The notes beneath the pieces are model-generated. The model saw only the letters and a program-made list of their open reading frames with translations, was not told the DNA's origin and did no database searches. A DNA stretch of 64,000 nt from CAYZHM01 sp964478225. Its GTDB lineage: Bacteria > Pseudomonadota > Alphaproteobacteria > Micavibrionales > Micavibrionaceae. The stretch covers positions 496,001 to 560,000 of the forward strand of contig CAYZHM010000001.1 in NCBI GenBank assembly GCA_964478225.1, in the 5' to 3' direction. The translations under genes were made by a program, and so were the position numbers. Positions 40,032 through 48,231 of this stretch are shown one piece after another; the stretch's first letter is position 1, and each line of letters starts with the position of its first letter.

Positions 40032-40637
40032 TTAAGGAGCAACAGTTATTTCATTGCTTGGATCATTATTTGGCGCTTGATCATCTATATCTGAGGCGCC
40101 TAAAAATACGTTAGCTAATACCCACTGCGAAGCAGCAGCACACAATACCCAGTCCCGGCTTAATGCTGCGCCTACTGCAATCGTTGCAACTCCAGGCCCC
40201 TCTATTAAGGCGCCCGTCAAAATTGGACGACGGTCAACATATTCCAACGGCTTTAAAATCGTATTGTCTGTTTTATAATGTACATTTCCCCGTCTGCTGT
40301 TCCATGCTTTTCTTATCATTAATATTCCCTGAAGTGCTGGCAGAATAGTTCCCATTTGTTGCACGGCCTTTCCAGCTCCGCGCGCTGTGGCAGCTATAAT
40401 CCCTTGGGCTGTTATTACGCAACCTCCTGCAGCAGCAAAAAGTCCAGGTCTTTTTTGCGTTAAAGGATATATTGCAGAGGCGGTCAGCAGAAGTGCGGAC
40501 GTCATGACTTTGGATACATTCCAAGACACGCTGTCGGATTCCATTGTTCCGGCAAGCAAAGTTAAATTGCCTGATATGAATACATATCCGGCAAGCGCAC
40601 GCTTATTAAAATAGTCATTTAAGCTCATGGTCGCCAC
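40032..40637 (-). CDS. Multi-pass membrane protein of unknown function
   Basis: A 201-residue protein with about five or six hydrophobic segments between residues 15 and 180 and an acidic Asp/Asn-rich tail. No family recognised. I kept the GTG start at 40637 because AGGA lies 7 bases upstream; an ATG at 40628 is possible. It has a good sigma-70 promoter at 40685-40713 whose spacer holds a palindrome like the one at the prophage capsid promoter. That shared control is the most telling thing about it. It is convergent with pntB. Confidence 0.6.
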   Translation of the reverse strand: MATMSLNDYFNKRALAGYVFISGNLTLLAGTMESDSVSWNVSKVMTSALLLTASAIYPLTQKRPGLFAAAGGCVITAQGIIAATARGAGKAVQQMGTILPALQGILMIRKAWNSRRGNVHYKTDNTILKPLEYVDRRPILTGALIEGPGVATIAVGAALSRDWVLCAAASQWVLANVFLGASDIDDQAPNNDPSNEITVAP

Positions 40638-40684
40638 GCTACAATCCTTTTACATATTTGTCAATCTCACCCTTACCCCGCCAT

Positions 40685-40713
40685 GTTATAATTAGGAATA
40701 TTTTCCTTTTCAA
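40685..40713 (-). promoter_or_regulatory. Promoter with palindrome in the spacer, like the capsid promoter
   Basis: On the minus strand TTGAAA (40713-40708), a 17-bp spacer and TATAAC (40690-40685) form a sigma-70 promoter 48 bp before the start codon. The spacer holds the inverted repeat AGGAA-N4-TTCCT (40694-40707). It closely resembles the spacer palindrome at 12593-12608. Confidence 0.65.
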
Positions 40714-40844
40714 TTGATGTGATCTTTGATAAGGTGGTTGTGTCTTTTTGGTAGCAAAAAGGTAAAGTCAGTATTTTGTGTTAAGGAAACGAACTGATTA
40801 GAGCTATAATTAAAACAAGAGTTTACCCCACCCTTCATCAAAAC

Positions 40845-41807
40845 ATGACAAACGAACTGATAAGCCCCCCTCTTGAACCGCGTTTTCTTCAGCCTGATGG
40901 CTGGCAATGGAGTGAATTTTCGCGCAAGAACGGCCGGCAGTTGCGCTTTGGATATGCGCTCCCTAAAAATCCCAAAGCCGTTATCGTCATGCTTCCGGGT
41001 CTGTCCGAATTTTGCGAGAAACACTTTGAAACGGCGCATTGGGCGCTTGAGCATAATTTCGGGATTTTTATTCTCGACTGGTTTGGGCAAGGCAAGTCTG
41101 GCCGTTATCTCGATAACCCGCATAAACGCCATTCCACCGGTTTTAACAGCGATGTTCTTGATCTGAAATTTTGGATTGAAAAACATGTCCAGCCTATAAC
41201 CAAAGATGTCCCGCTTGTTATGCTGGCGCTGTCGATGGGTGGAAATATCGGCCTGCATTATCTGGCGAAAAATCAGGAAAAATTTTATGCGGCGGCGTTT
41301 TTATGTCCGATGTTCGGAATTAAAACCATGCGCGCCATACCCATGGCGTCGCAAATATCGCAGGTCATGAAGAAATTTGCCGCCGAATCGTATGTGCCGG
41401 GAGGTGGGAATTGGAAAGAGATTATGCATCCCCCTCCGCCTCTAAGTTTTCTGAGCAAGGATCCAGACCGCAATCCTATTCATAATGCCTGGTCATTGGC
41501 TGAGCCTGAGCTTCAAATTGGCGGGGTGACATTTGGATGGGTTTACGAGGCCCATAAATCTTGCCAGAAAATTGCAAAACTTGATCTGGAAAATATTCAG
41601 ACCCCGGTGCTTATCACCTGTGTCCAGCATGAAATCTTGGTTGATAACAAGGCCGTGCGCGGGGTGGCCTTGCGCTTGCCCAAAGCCAAATTGGTGATGT
41701 TACATGATTCTTATCATGAGCCGCTTATGGAGCGTGATTTCATACGTAACCGCTTTCTTGAAGATTTTTTGAGGTTCATAGAAGAAGGCTTGAAAGAGGC
41801 CACGTAA
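40845..41807 (+). CDS. Alpha/beta hydrolase, monoacylglycerol lipase-like
   Basis: A 320-residue soluble hydrolase of the lysophospholipase/monoglyceride lipase type. The nucleophile elbow is LALSMGGNIG (Ser at about residue 129), and an oxyanion region LPGLSEFCEKH lies at about 48-58. The Asp in TPVLI...VDN and the His in DSYHEPLMERD complete the triad. It probably cleaves fatty acyl esters. It is followed by a small gene in the same direction. Confidence 0.85.
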   Translation: MTNELISPPLEPRFLQPDGWQWSEFSRKNGRQLRFGYALPKNPKAVIVMLPGLSEFCEKHFETAHWALEHNFGIFILDWFGQGKSGRYLDNPHKRHSTGFNSDVLDLKFWIEKHVQPITKDVPLVMLALSMGGNIGLHYLAKNQEKFYAAAFLCPMFGIKTMRAIPMASQISQVMKKFAAESYVPGGGNWKEIMHPPPPLSFLSKDPDRNPIHNAWSLAEPELQIGGVTFGWVYEAHKSCQKIAKLDLENIQTPVLITCVQHEILVDNKAVRGVALRLPKAKLVMLHDSYHEPLMERDFIRNRFLEDFLRFIEEGLKEAT

Positions 41808-41846
41808 AAGGGCAAATTAGAAGCTTAAGATTGGAGAACAACGCCT

Positions 41847-42068
41847 ATGACCAACGGAACAGAACATCAACGCCTTAGCGACCGGATTTTGTCAGCTCTT
41901 GAGCTTGCTATCGAGCAAAAGGATCTCAGCATTGCTGAAACTCTGCGCCAGGCACTGGATCAGTCCATGACCCGTAAATCTGGCGGCGGCCAGTTTGTTG
42001 AAAAGCGTAATTATCCTGAGTCGATGGAAAAGGCCATGGATGAGCTTAGACAGCTTGAAAAGCGCTAG
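41847..42068 (+). CDS. Small conserved-type protein of unknown function
   Basis: A 73-residue charged helical protein with two helices (SDRILSALELAIEQKDLSIA and ESMEKAMDELRQLEKR) linked by a GGGQF loop. GGAGAA lies about 10 bases before the ATG. Similar small proteins occur next to ligA in alphaproteobacteria, but no function is known. It is convergent with ligA, 2 bp away. Confidence 0.6.
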   Translation: MTNGTEHQRLSDRILSALELAIEQKDLSIAETLRQALDQSMTRKSGGGQFVEKRNYPESMEKAMDELRQLEKR

Positions 42069-42070
42069 AG

Positions 42071-44116
42071 CTAGCCTATCAGCTTCAGCCATTCTTCTTC
42101 GCTTAGAACGGTCACGCCCAATTCTTTTGCATTCTTGAGCTTTGATCCGGCATCAGCGCCGGCAATCACGTAATCCGTCTTCTTGGACACAGAACCCGAA
42201 ACTTTAGCGCCAAGAGACTCTGCTTTGGCCTTGGCTTCCTGACGCGAAACCGTTTCAAGCGTTCCTGTAAACACAACTGTTTTGCCAGCGACGGGGCTGT
42301 TGCTCGTGGGTGCGGCATAAGATTCAATCGTTAACTGATTCTCGAGATCCGTCAGGACCTTCTGATTATGCTCTTCCGCAAAAAACTGGATGATATCTTC
42401 GGCCACACGAGGTCCAATATCTTCAATTGCGGTCAGATCGTCATGTTGCGCCTTTTTTAGAGAATCAAGATCACCATAGGACGACGCTAAACGTTTGGCT
42501 GTTGCTTCACCAACCTGGGGAATTCCAAGCGCATAGATAAAGCGGTTCAGCGCAATCGTGCGGCGCTGCTCGATGGCCTCAAACAGATTCTGGACAGACA
42601 AATCGCCCCAACCGTCCCTTTCCTGAAGCGGGGGCGTCAGGCTTTGATTGATGTCCTTGAGACGAAATATATCTGCGGGAGATTTAATTATGCCTTCTGC
42701 ATAAAATTCCTCGATAATTTTTGTGCCCATACCTTCAATGTCGAACGCAAGACGGGAGACAAAATGTTTAAGTCGTTCAACGGCTTGTGCGGGACATATC
42801 AGACCACCACTGCACCGGACCACGACATCCTCTTCTTCACGAAATGCATGCGAGCCGCAGGCTGGGCAATTGGCAGGAAACTTATAGGGATGGGAGTTTT
42901 TGGGACGTTTATCCAGCTTGACCTCAACGATTTGTGGAATAACGTCTCCGGCGCGCTGCACGACCACTGTGTCGCCCTCACGTATATCTTTGCGTTGTAT
43001 CTCATCGGCGTTATGCAAGGTTGCATTGGATACTACGACGCCGCCCACTGTCACAGGTTCAAGGCGGGCCACAGGCGTTAGAGCTCCCGTACGGCCAACC
43101 TGAATCTCAATTTTTTTAAGAATGGTTACAGCTTGCTCGGCAGGAAACTTATGAGCGGTTGCCCAGCGAGGGGCGCGGGAGACAAAACCCAGACGCTGCT
43201 GATAATCGATACGATTCACCTTGTATACAATTCCATCGATATCAAAATCTAGGGTTGCGCGCATATTTTGTAGACGGTTGTAGTTGTGCATGATGTCCTG
43301 GATTGAGTTTGTTACGACGTCATCCGTGACTATAAATCCCCATTTATCAAGAGATTCAATGATTTCCGATTGCTTCTTCGGTTTGTAATCTAAACTGATT
43401 TCGCCCAAACCATAGGCATAAAAATGAAGGCTGCGCTCCGCTGTTATCTCAGGGTCTAATTGTCTAACACTTCCTGCTGCTGCGTTGCGGGGATTGGCAA
43501 AAACTTTGTCATTGTTCTTTTCCTGATCCTCATTCAATTTTTTAAAATCGGAATGAGTCATGTATATTTCACCGCGCACTTCAAGTAGATCCGGAGCACT
43601 GGCCGGTAACCCCTTTGGGACATCATCTATTGTCATGATGTTGGCTGTAATGTCCTCGCCCTCTTCGCCATCACCTCGCGTTGCCGCTTGTGTCAATTTA
43701 TGGTTTTCATATCGCAGAGAGCAAGAAAGGCCATCAATTTTGGGTTCTGCTAAAATTTCTATCGACTCATCATCGGGCAGACTTAAGAAACGGCGGATTC
43801 TATCTAGAAAATCCTGAACTTCTTCCTCGCTGAACGCGTTCGACAAAGAAAGCATCGGAACTTTGTGACGAACCTTTTTAAATCCCTTTGAGGGCGAGGC
43901 TCCGACTTTCTGCGTGGGGCTATCTTTGGTGATCAGCTCCGGGTGTTTCGTTTCAATCTCCTCGATTTCCTGCCGCAACTTATCGTATTCGGCGTCCGAT
44001 ATTTCCGGCTCATCCTTTTGATAATATAAGGAATCATGATGGCGTATTTGCTTAACCAAAGTGCTGTGACGCGCCTTGGCGTCTTCTAGTGAAAAGTCGA
44101 ACAGTGATTTACTCAC
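42071..44116 (-). CDS. ligA: NAD-dependent DNA ligase
   Basis: A 681-residue ligase with all domains. The Ia and adenylation domains have YYQKDEPEISDAEYDKL and the nucleotidyl motif EPKIDGLSCSL with the catalytic Lys. The OB, zinc finger (CPACGSH and following Cys), helix-hairpin-helix (GIPQVGEATAKRLA) and C-terminal BRCT domain (VFTGTLETVSRQEAK) follow. It seals nicks in replication and repair. Its start overlaps the recN stop by 4 bp. Confidence 0.97.
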   Translation of the reverse strand: MSKSLFDFSLEDAKARHSTLVKQIRHHDSLYYQKDEPEISDAEYDKLRQEIEEIETKHPELITKDSPTQKVGASPSKGFKKVRHKVPMLSLSNAFSEEEVQDFLDRIRRFLSLPDDESIEILAEPKIDGLSCSLRYENHKLTQAATRGDGEEGEDITANIMTIDDVPKGLPASAPDLLEVRGEIYMTHSDFKKLNEDQEKNNDKVFANPRNAAAGSVRQLDPEITAERSLHFYAYGLGEISLDYKPKKQSEIIESLDKWGFIVTDDVVTNSIQDIMHNYNRLQNMRATLDFDIDGIVYKVNRIDYQQRLGFVSRAPRWATAHKFPAEQAVTILKKIEIQVGRTGALTPVARLEPVTVGGVVVSNATLHNADEIQRKDIREGDTVVVQRAGDVIPQIVEVKLDKRPKNSHPYKFPANCPACGSHAFREEEDVVVRCSGGLICPAQAVERLKHFVSRLAFDIEGMGTKIIEEFYAEGIIKSPADIFRLKDINQSLTPPLQERDGWGDLSVQNLFEAIEQRRTIALNRFIYALGIPQVGEATAKRLASSYGDLDSLKKAQHDDLTAIEDIGPRVAEDIIQFFAEEHNQKVLTDLENQLTIESYAAPTSNSPVAGKTVVFTGTLETVSRQEAKAKAESLGAKVSGSVSKKTDYVIAGADAGSKLKNAKELGVTVLSEEEWLKLIG

Positions 44117-45759
44117 GCGCCTGTCTCCATCAATTTTTGAGCGGCGGCGCGAGCCTCATCGGTGACCTTAGCACCGGAGAGCATACGAGCAATTTCCTCC
44201 CGGCGCTTATCGGCAGCATCAAGATGAAGGACATTTGTTTTGGCCTCTTTTGCGCCCTCCTTGCTGACAATCCAGTGATGCGTGGCTCTGGCTGCTATTT
44301 GTGGGGCATGCGTCACGACAAGAACCTGCTTGCTTGCCGCCAGCTTTGCCAACCGTTCACCGACAGCATCTGCAACGGCGCCTCCGACCCCCGCATCAAC
44401 CTCGTCAAAAATCATTGTTCCCGCTGTTCCCGTGGCCGCCATGACAACTTTAAGGGCCAACATAAATCTGGCCATCTCACCGCCGGATGCAATTTTGTTT
44501 AAAGGCCCCGGATTGCTGCCGGGATTGGTGGAGACAAGAAAACGAACTTCATCCATACCGGCTGGTCCCCAGTCGCTTTCATCTAAGGCAGAGACTTCAC
44601 AAATAAAACTGGCCTTCTCAAGTTTGAGAGGCGGTAATTCCCTTTGGACTAAATCGCTCAGTTTTTTGGCTGATTTTTTACGAATTTGGCTGATGATTTC
44701 GGCTTCCTTGATGTAAGCCTTGCTGGCGTTATCAACCATTTTCATTTGGGCGGCCAGAACATCATCGCCGTGTTCAATGAGATTAAGCTGTTCAGCGAGC
44801 TGTTCCCGTTTCGCGGGCAGCTCATCCGGTGCACAGCCGTGCTTCCTGGCTTGAGCCCGCAAGCTATGGAGACGATCATCAATTGACTCTAAATTATGTT
44901 CTTGTTGTTCAAGATCGTTGGAAAGATCGGAAATCAGCGCTACGGCCTCTTCAATTTCCGTAGAGGCGCGATCGAGCGCAGCAATTGCTTGATTTGCAGA
45001 ATCTCCCATTTTTCCTGCTATGCGATCAAGAGCAGCCCAGGCCGCCCGCACAGGATCATTCTCATCATTTAAAATCTGATAGGCCGCGTTTAGACCCTCA
45101 AGAACCTGCTCACGATTCATTAATTGCATTCTGAGTGACTTTAATGTCTCTTCCTCACCCAATTGCGGGCCCAGGGCATCAAGGTCTTGCAGAGATTGAC
45201 GGAGATATTCTTCTTCTGCCCTTAAATTCTCGGCACTGCTTTTTGAATTTTGCAATTTGAGTTCTGCTTCTTTCCAGGCGCACCAGAATGCAGAGATATC
45301 CGTTGTGATTGCGGCATATTCATCCAATAAATTACGGTGCGTGGCGGGATTAAGCAGGCCATGAGTTTCAAACTGGCCATGAATTTCAATCAGCGTTTCA
45401 CCTAAATCACGGAGCAAAGACGCGCTCACTGGCTGATCGTTGATGAATGCGCGGCTTTTCCCGTCACTGTTGAGCACGCGGCGGAGCAACAATTCATCGG
45501 CCTCAATTCCTGCATTTTCAAGAATTCTAACGGCCGCCGGGTTTTTATCGATTGAAAATTCTGCGGTGACTTGCGCTTGATCCGCCCCCTTACGTACAAG
45601 ACGGCTTTCAGCCCGCGCACCAAGGGCCAACCCAAGAGAATCAAGAAGTATCGACTTTCCGGCTCCTGTCTCGCCTGTGAGCGCACAAAGACCGTCCTTG
45701 AACTCAATCGACAGACGATCAATCAGAACCACGTTTTGAATATGCAGTGCGAGAAGCAT
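44113..45759 (-). CDS. recN: DNA repair protein RecN
   Basis: A 548-residue SMC-like ATPase for double-strand break repair. Walker A is GETGAGKSILLDSL near the N-terminus. Long coiled coils follow, then the signature and Walker B MIFDEVDAGVGG. I chose the ATG at 45759 (MLLALHIQNVVL), with AGGA upstream; a longer frame to 45924 would overlap bamD. It lies between bamD and ligA in one operon. No LexA box was found in its immediate leader. Confidence 0.95.
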   Translation of the reverse strand: MLLALHIQNVVLIDRLSIEFKDGLCALTGETGAGKSILLDSLGLALGARAESRLVRKGADQAQVTAEFSIDKNPAAVRILENAGIEADELLLRRVLNSDGKSRAFINDQPVSASLLRDLGETLIEIHGQFETHGLLNPATHRNLLDEYAAITTDISAFWCAWKEAELKLQNSKSSAENLRAEEEYLRQSLQDLDALGPQLGEEETLKSLRMQLMNREQVLEGLNAAYQILNDENDPVRAAWAALDRIAGKMGDSANQAIAALDRASTEIEEAVALISDLSNDLEQQEHNLESIDDRLHSLRAQARKHGCAPDELPAKREQLAEQLNLIEHGDDVLAAQMKMVDNASKAYIKEAEIISQIRKKSAKKLSDLVQRELPPLKLEKASFICEVSALDESDWGPAGMDEVRFLVSTNPGSNPGPLNKIASGGEMARFMLALKVVMAATGTAGTMIFDEVDAGVGGAVADAVGERLAKLAASKQVLVVTHAPQIAARATHHWIVSKEGAKEAKTNVLHLDAADKRREEIARMLSGAKVTDEARAAAQKLMETGA

Positions 45760-45778
45760 CGATGGCTTCCTTTTATCC

Positions 45779-46597
45779 TTAATCCGGCTTGAACAGTGAT
45801 TGCACCGTTCTGTCGATGAATCCGCGGTCATCCAGGATGCGTTGACGGGATTGTTCATCCAATAAATCGTAGCTGCGCTTATACCATACGCTGCCGGGAT
45901 AATTGTAGCCGAGGACTGAGGCAATCCGCAATGCCTCCTCTTTTAAGCCGAGGGTCAGATAGGCTTCAACCAAACGATGCAGGGCTTCGGCCACATGCGT
46001 TGTCGTTTGATAATCCTTGATGACGGTTCTAAATCTGTTCATGGCGGCGTTGATATGGCCGCGGTTCAGATAGTAACGGCCGATTTCCATTTCTTTGCCG
46101 GCCAAGTGGTCGAGCGTCAGGTCGCGCTTAAGAGACGCATCTCTTGAATACTGGCTATCAGGGAAGCGACGAAGCAATGTATCAAACGACTCGAGCGCAA
46201 GTTGAGTTATTTCCTGATCGCGGGCAACGTCGACAATCTGCTCGTAGAAGCTCAGAGCCTTGAGATAGTAAGCGTAATCAATGCTGGGGTGGCCAGGGTG
46301 AAGTTCGATGAAGCGGTCAAGGGTAAGCACAGCCTCATCATATTGCCCGCTTGAATAGGCGGCATAACCCGCCATAAGCTGCGCCTGGTTGGCCCATTTG
46401 GAATAAGGGTGCAGACGCTCAACTTCTTCAAACAGGCGGATTGCTTCCTGCGTGTTGCCCGTATCCAAAGCCTGAGCGGCTTTGTTATACAAGGTTTCAA
46501 CTGGTTCGGATTCGAGTTCCTTTTGCTTGTCTTCCGGCGATGTGCCGCAGGATACAAGAAATAAAGACAATACGATCAATAAAAAAATGCGTGACAT
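45779..46597 (-). CDS. bamD: Outer membrane assembly lipoprotein BamD
   Basis: A 272-residue lipoprotein. A signal peptide ends in the lipobox LVSC, and tetratricopeptide-like repeats follow (EAIRLFEEVERLHPYSKWAN, then QYDEAVLTLDRFIELHPGHP). BamD is an essential part of the outer-membrane protein insertion machine. The start at 46597 gives the proper signal sequence; a GTG at 46615 is possible. It is followed by recN and ligA. Confidence 0.94.
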   Translation of the reverse strand: MSRIFLLIVLSLFLVSCGTSPEDKQKELESEPVETLYNKAAQALDTGNTQEAIRLFEEVERLHPYSKWANQAQLMAGYAAYSSGQYDEAVLTLDRFIELHPGHPSIDYAYYLKALSFYEQIVDVARDQEITQLALESFDTLLRRFPDSQYSRDASLKRDLTLDHLAGKEMEIGRYYLNRGHINAAMNRFRTVIKDYQTTTHVAEALHRLVEAYLTLGLKEEALRIASVLGYNYPGSVWYKRSYDLLDEQSRQRILDDRGFIDRTVQSLFKPD

Positions 46598-46636
46598 TTC
46601 TTTTGTATCCCACACTTTACCTCAACCGCGCAAGCC

Positions 46637-47167
46637 CTAACAGGCGCCATCCGCAAGTGGTGGGCAACTTGGTTCCGGAATTTCTTTAACTTCTGACTTA
46701 TATCTTTCATCGATCCAAAGAGTATCCTGAGAAAACAATGAACAGGGAGACAATATGTACTGATGCGGATTTTCAGTTTTCGTAAAAACAAACACTTCAG
46801 GTTCTTTTTGCAGGTTTATGCCATGGATAGTTATTCTCGTATCCGTCACTTCTATTTTTTCAATTGTTCCTGAAACACCTTCTCCTGAGGCGTTTAGATA
46901 ATACTCTCTTGCATTCCCTTTTACTTTTGTAAAATCAATAACAGGCAGGTCATGACAACATAAGGGGTTGTATATTACATAGCTTCCATCTTGTTCTGAT
47001 AAAAGGTGCATCTTTTCTGGGAATTCTGAAAAAATATTGTCCAAATTAACAGCCGCTCTATCCTGAGCAAAAACACTCAATGGTTGGAAGAACAAATTAA
47101 GAAGGACAAGAAGACATGTTACATATTTTGTGTAAACGTGCACTTTATGCAAAGACTCTGTTTTCAA
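46637..47167 (-). CDS. Secreted protein of unknown function between lpxC and bamD
   Basis: A 176-residue protein with a signal peptide ending near SVFAQ. The mature part is beta-rich with several Cys, including an adjacent pair in PLCCHDLP and Cys near the C-terminus, which could form disulfides. No family recognised. Its start overlaps the lpxC end by 23 bp. The gene is AT-rich compared with lpxC and bamD, and it interrupts an otherwise conserved neighbourhood. It may be a recently gained periplasmic protein. Confidence 0.6.
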   Translation of the reverse strand: MKTESLHKVHVYTKYVTCLLVLLNLFFQPLSVFAQDRAAVNLDNIFSEFPEKMHLLSEQDGSYVIYNPLCCHDLPVIDFTKVKGNAREYYLNASGEGVSGTIEKIEVTDTRITIHGINLQKEPEVFVFTKTENPHQYILSPCSLFSQDTLWIDERYKSEVKEIPEPSCPPLADGAC

Positions 47168-48056
47168 GAATATCCGAAGAGAAAGTTGTCTGGTTTTTTT
47201 CTATTTCAACAATTTCCCACGCACTGTCATCTGCGAAAAGCGCATGCAAAACGAGATTGTTCATCTCATGACCTGCCTTATGTCCATCATAGGCACCAAG
47301 GATGGGTGCGCCGGCAAGGTAGAGATCGCCGATTGCGTCCAAAATCTTGTGACGGATAAATTCATCTTCAAAACGCAAACCGGTTGGATTTAGAACACGG
47401 GTTTCATCAAGAACAATCGCGTTGTCGAGAGAACCGCCCAGCGCAAGACCGTTCGCGCGTAGATATTCCACTTCTTTCAGAAAGCCGAATGTACGGGCCT
47501 CAGCAATGTCATGCTTAAAATCGCCATTGACCAACTGGGTTTCAAAGCGCTGTGTGCCAATGCTGGGGTGGTCGAATTGAATATCGCCTGTAAACTCGCT
47601 TGCGGACGACGGAGACAAAGTTACCGCTTTTCCGCCCTTTTCAACGGTAACCGTCTTCAGGACGCGAATTGCCTTTGCTACGGCGTTTAATTCCTTTGTG
47701 CCGGCCTCTTCTATAGCTTTAATAAAGGGCATAGCACTGCCGTCCATAATTGGAACCTCTGGGCCATCCAATTGAACGACAACATTATCAATACCGCAGC
47801 CACGCAGCGCAGCCATAAGGTGCTCAATCGTGCCTACGCTCACCCCAGCGTCGTTTGCGATGACGGTGCAAAGCTTGGTGTCGACGACATTATTCCAGAG
47901 TGCAAAAATGATATTATTCTTGTCTTTGATATCGCTTCTGAAGAAAGTCACGCCCATGTTCGGGTCAGCCGGACGCAGGGTCAGGTTAACAACCTTACCG
48001 GAGTGCAGACCAACGCCGGAGAGAGATACCGGCTGCGCTAGAGTTACTTGCTTCAT
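47145..48056 (-). CDS. lpxC: UDP-3-O-acyl-N-acetylglucosamine deacetylase
   Basis: A 303-residue zinc amidase for the first committed step of lipid A synthesis. Zinc ligands lie in GTIEHLMAAL (His) and RHKILDAIGD (His and Asp); the HKAGHEMNN segment carries the catalytic His. Length is normal. Its presence shows the host makes lipid A. It follows ftsZ but is separated by a terminator, so it has its own promoter near 48060-48170. Confidence 0.97.
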   Translation of the reverse strand: MKQVTLAQPVSLSGVGLHSGKVVNLTLRPADPNMGVTFFRSDIKDKNNIIFALWNNVVDTKLCTVIANDAGVSVGTIEHLMAALRGCGIDNVVVQLDGPEVPIMDGSAMPFIKAIEEAGTKELNAVAKAIRVLKTVTVEKGGKAVTLSPSSASEFTGDIQFDHPSIGTQRFETQLVNGDFKHDIAEARTFGFLKEVEYLRANGLALGGSLDNAIVLDETRVLNPTGLRFEDEFIRHKILDAIGDLYLAGAPILGAYDGHKAGHEMNNLVLHALFADDSAWEIVEIEKNQTTFSSDILENRVFA

Positions 48057-48132
48057 AAATTAAAGACCTCTTGTGTAGTCTCTAATATATGAACGGGCTG
48101 CAGACTGGACAAATAACAGTTTGTTGCGGATT

Positions 48133-48161
48133 GTTACACATCCGGTAAGACGTTGTAACAT
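48133..48161. promoter_or_regulatory. Inverted repeat upstream of lpxC
   Basis: TGTTACA (48133-48139) and TGTAACA (48155-48161) are inverted 7-bp arms separated by 15 bp, in the 175-bp gap between ftsZ and lpxC. This could be an operator site in the lpxC promoter region. Evidence is the sequence only. Confidence 0.35.
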
Positions 48162-48164
48162 AAG

Positions 48165-48190
48165 AAAAAAACCCGCCTCAAAAGGCGGGC
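48165..48190 (-). terminator. Terminator after ftsZ
   Basis: CCCGCC (48173-48178) pairs with GGCGGG (48185-48190) around a six-base loop. On the minus strand a run of T (from the A run at 48165-48172) follows. It ends the division-gene transcript. Confidence 0.85.
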
Positions 48191-48231
48191 TTGTATAGTT
48201 TTAAAAGAAGAGAAGAACTATGATTTACGCG

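Noticed and set aside
43644..43760. Frameshift or truncation in ligA
   Set aside because: The reading frame is continuous and all ligase domains are present.
45760..46640. SOS box upstream of recN or bamD
   Set aside because: RecN is often LexA-controlled, but no GTTC-N7-GTTC was seen near the starts of recN or bamD.
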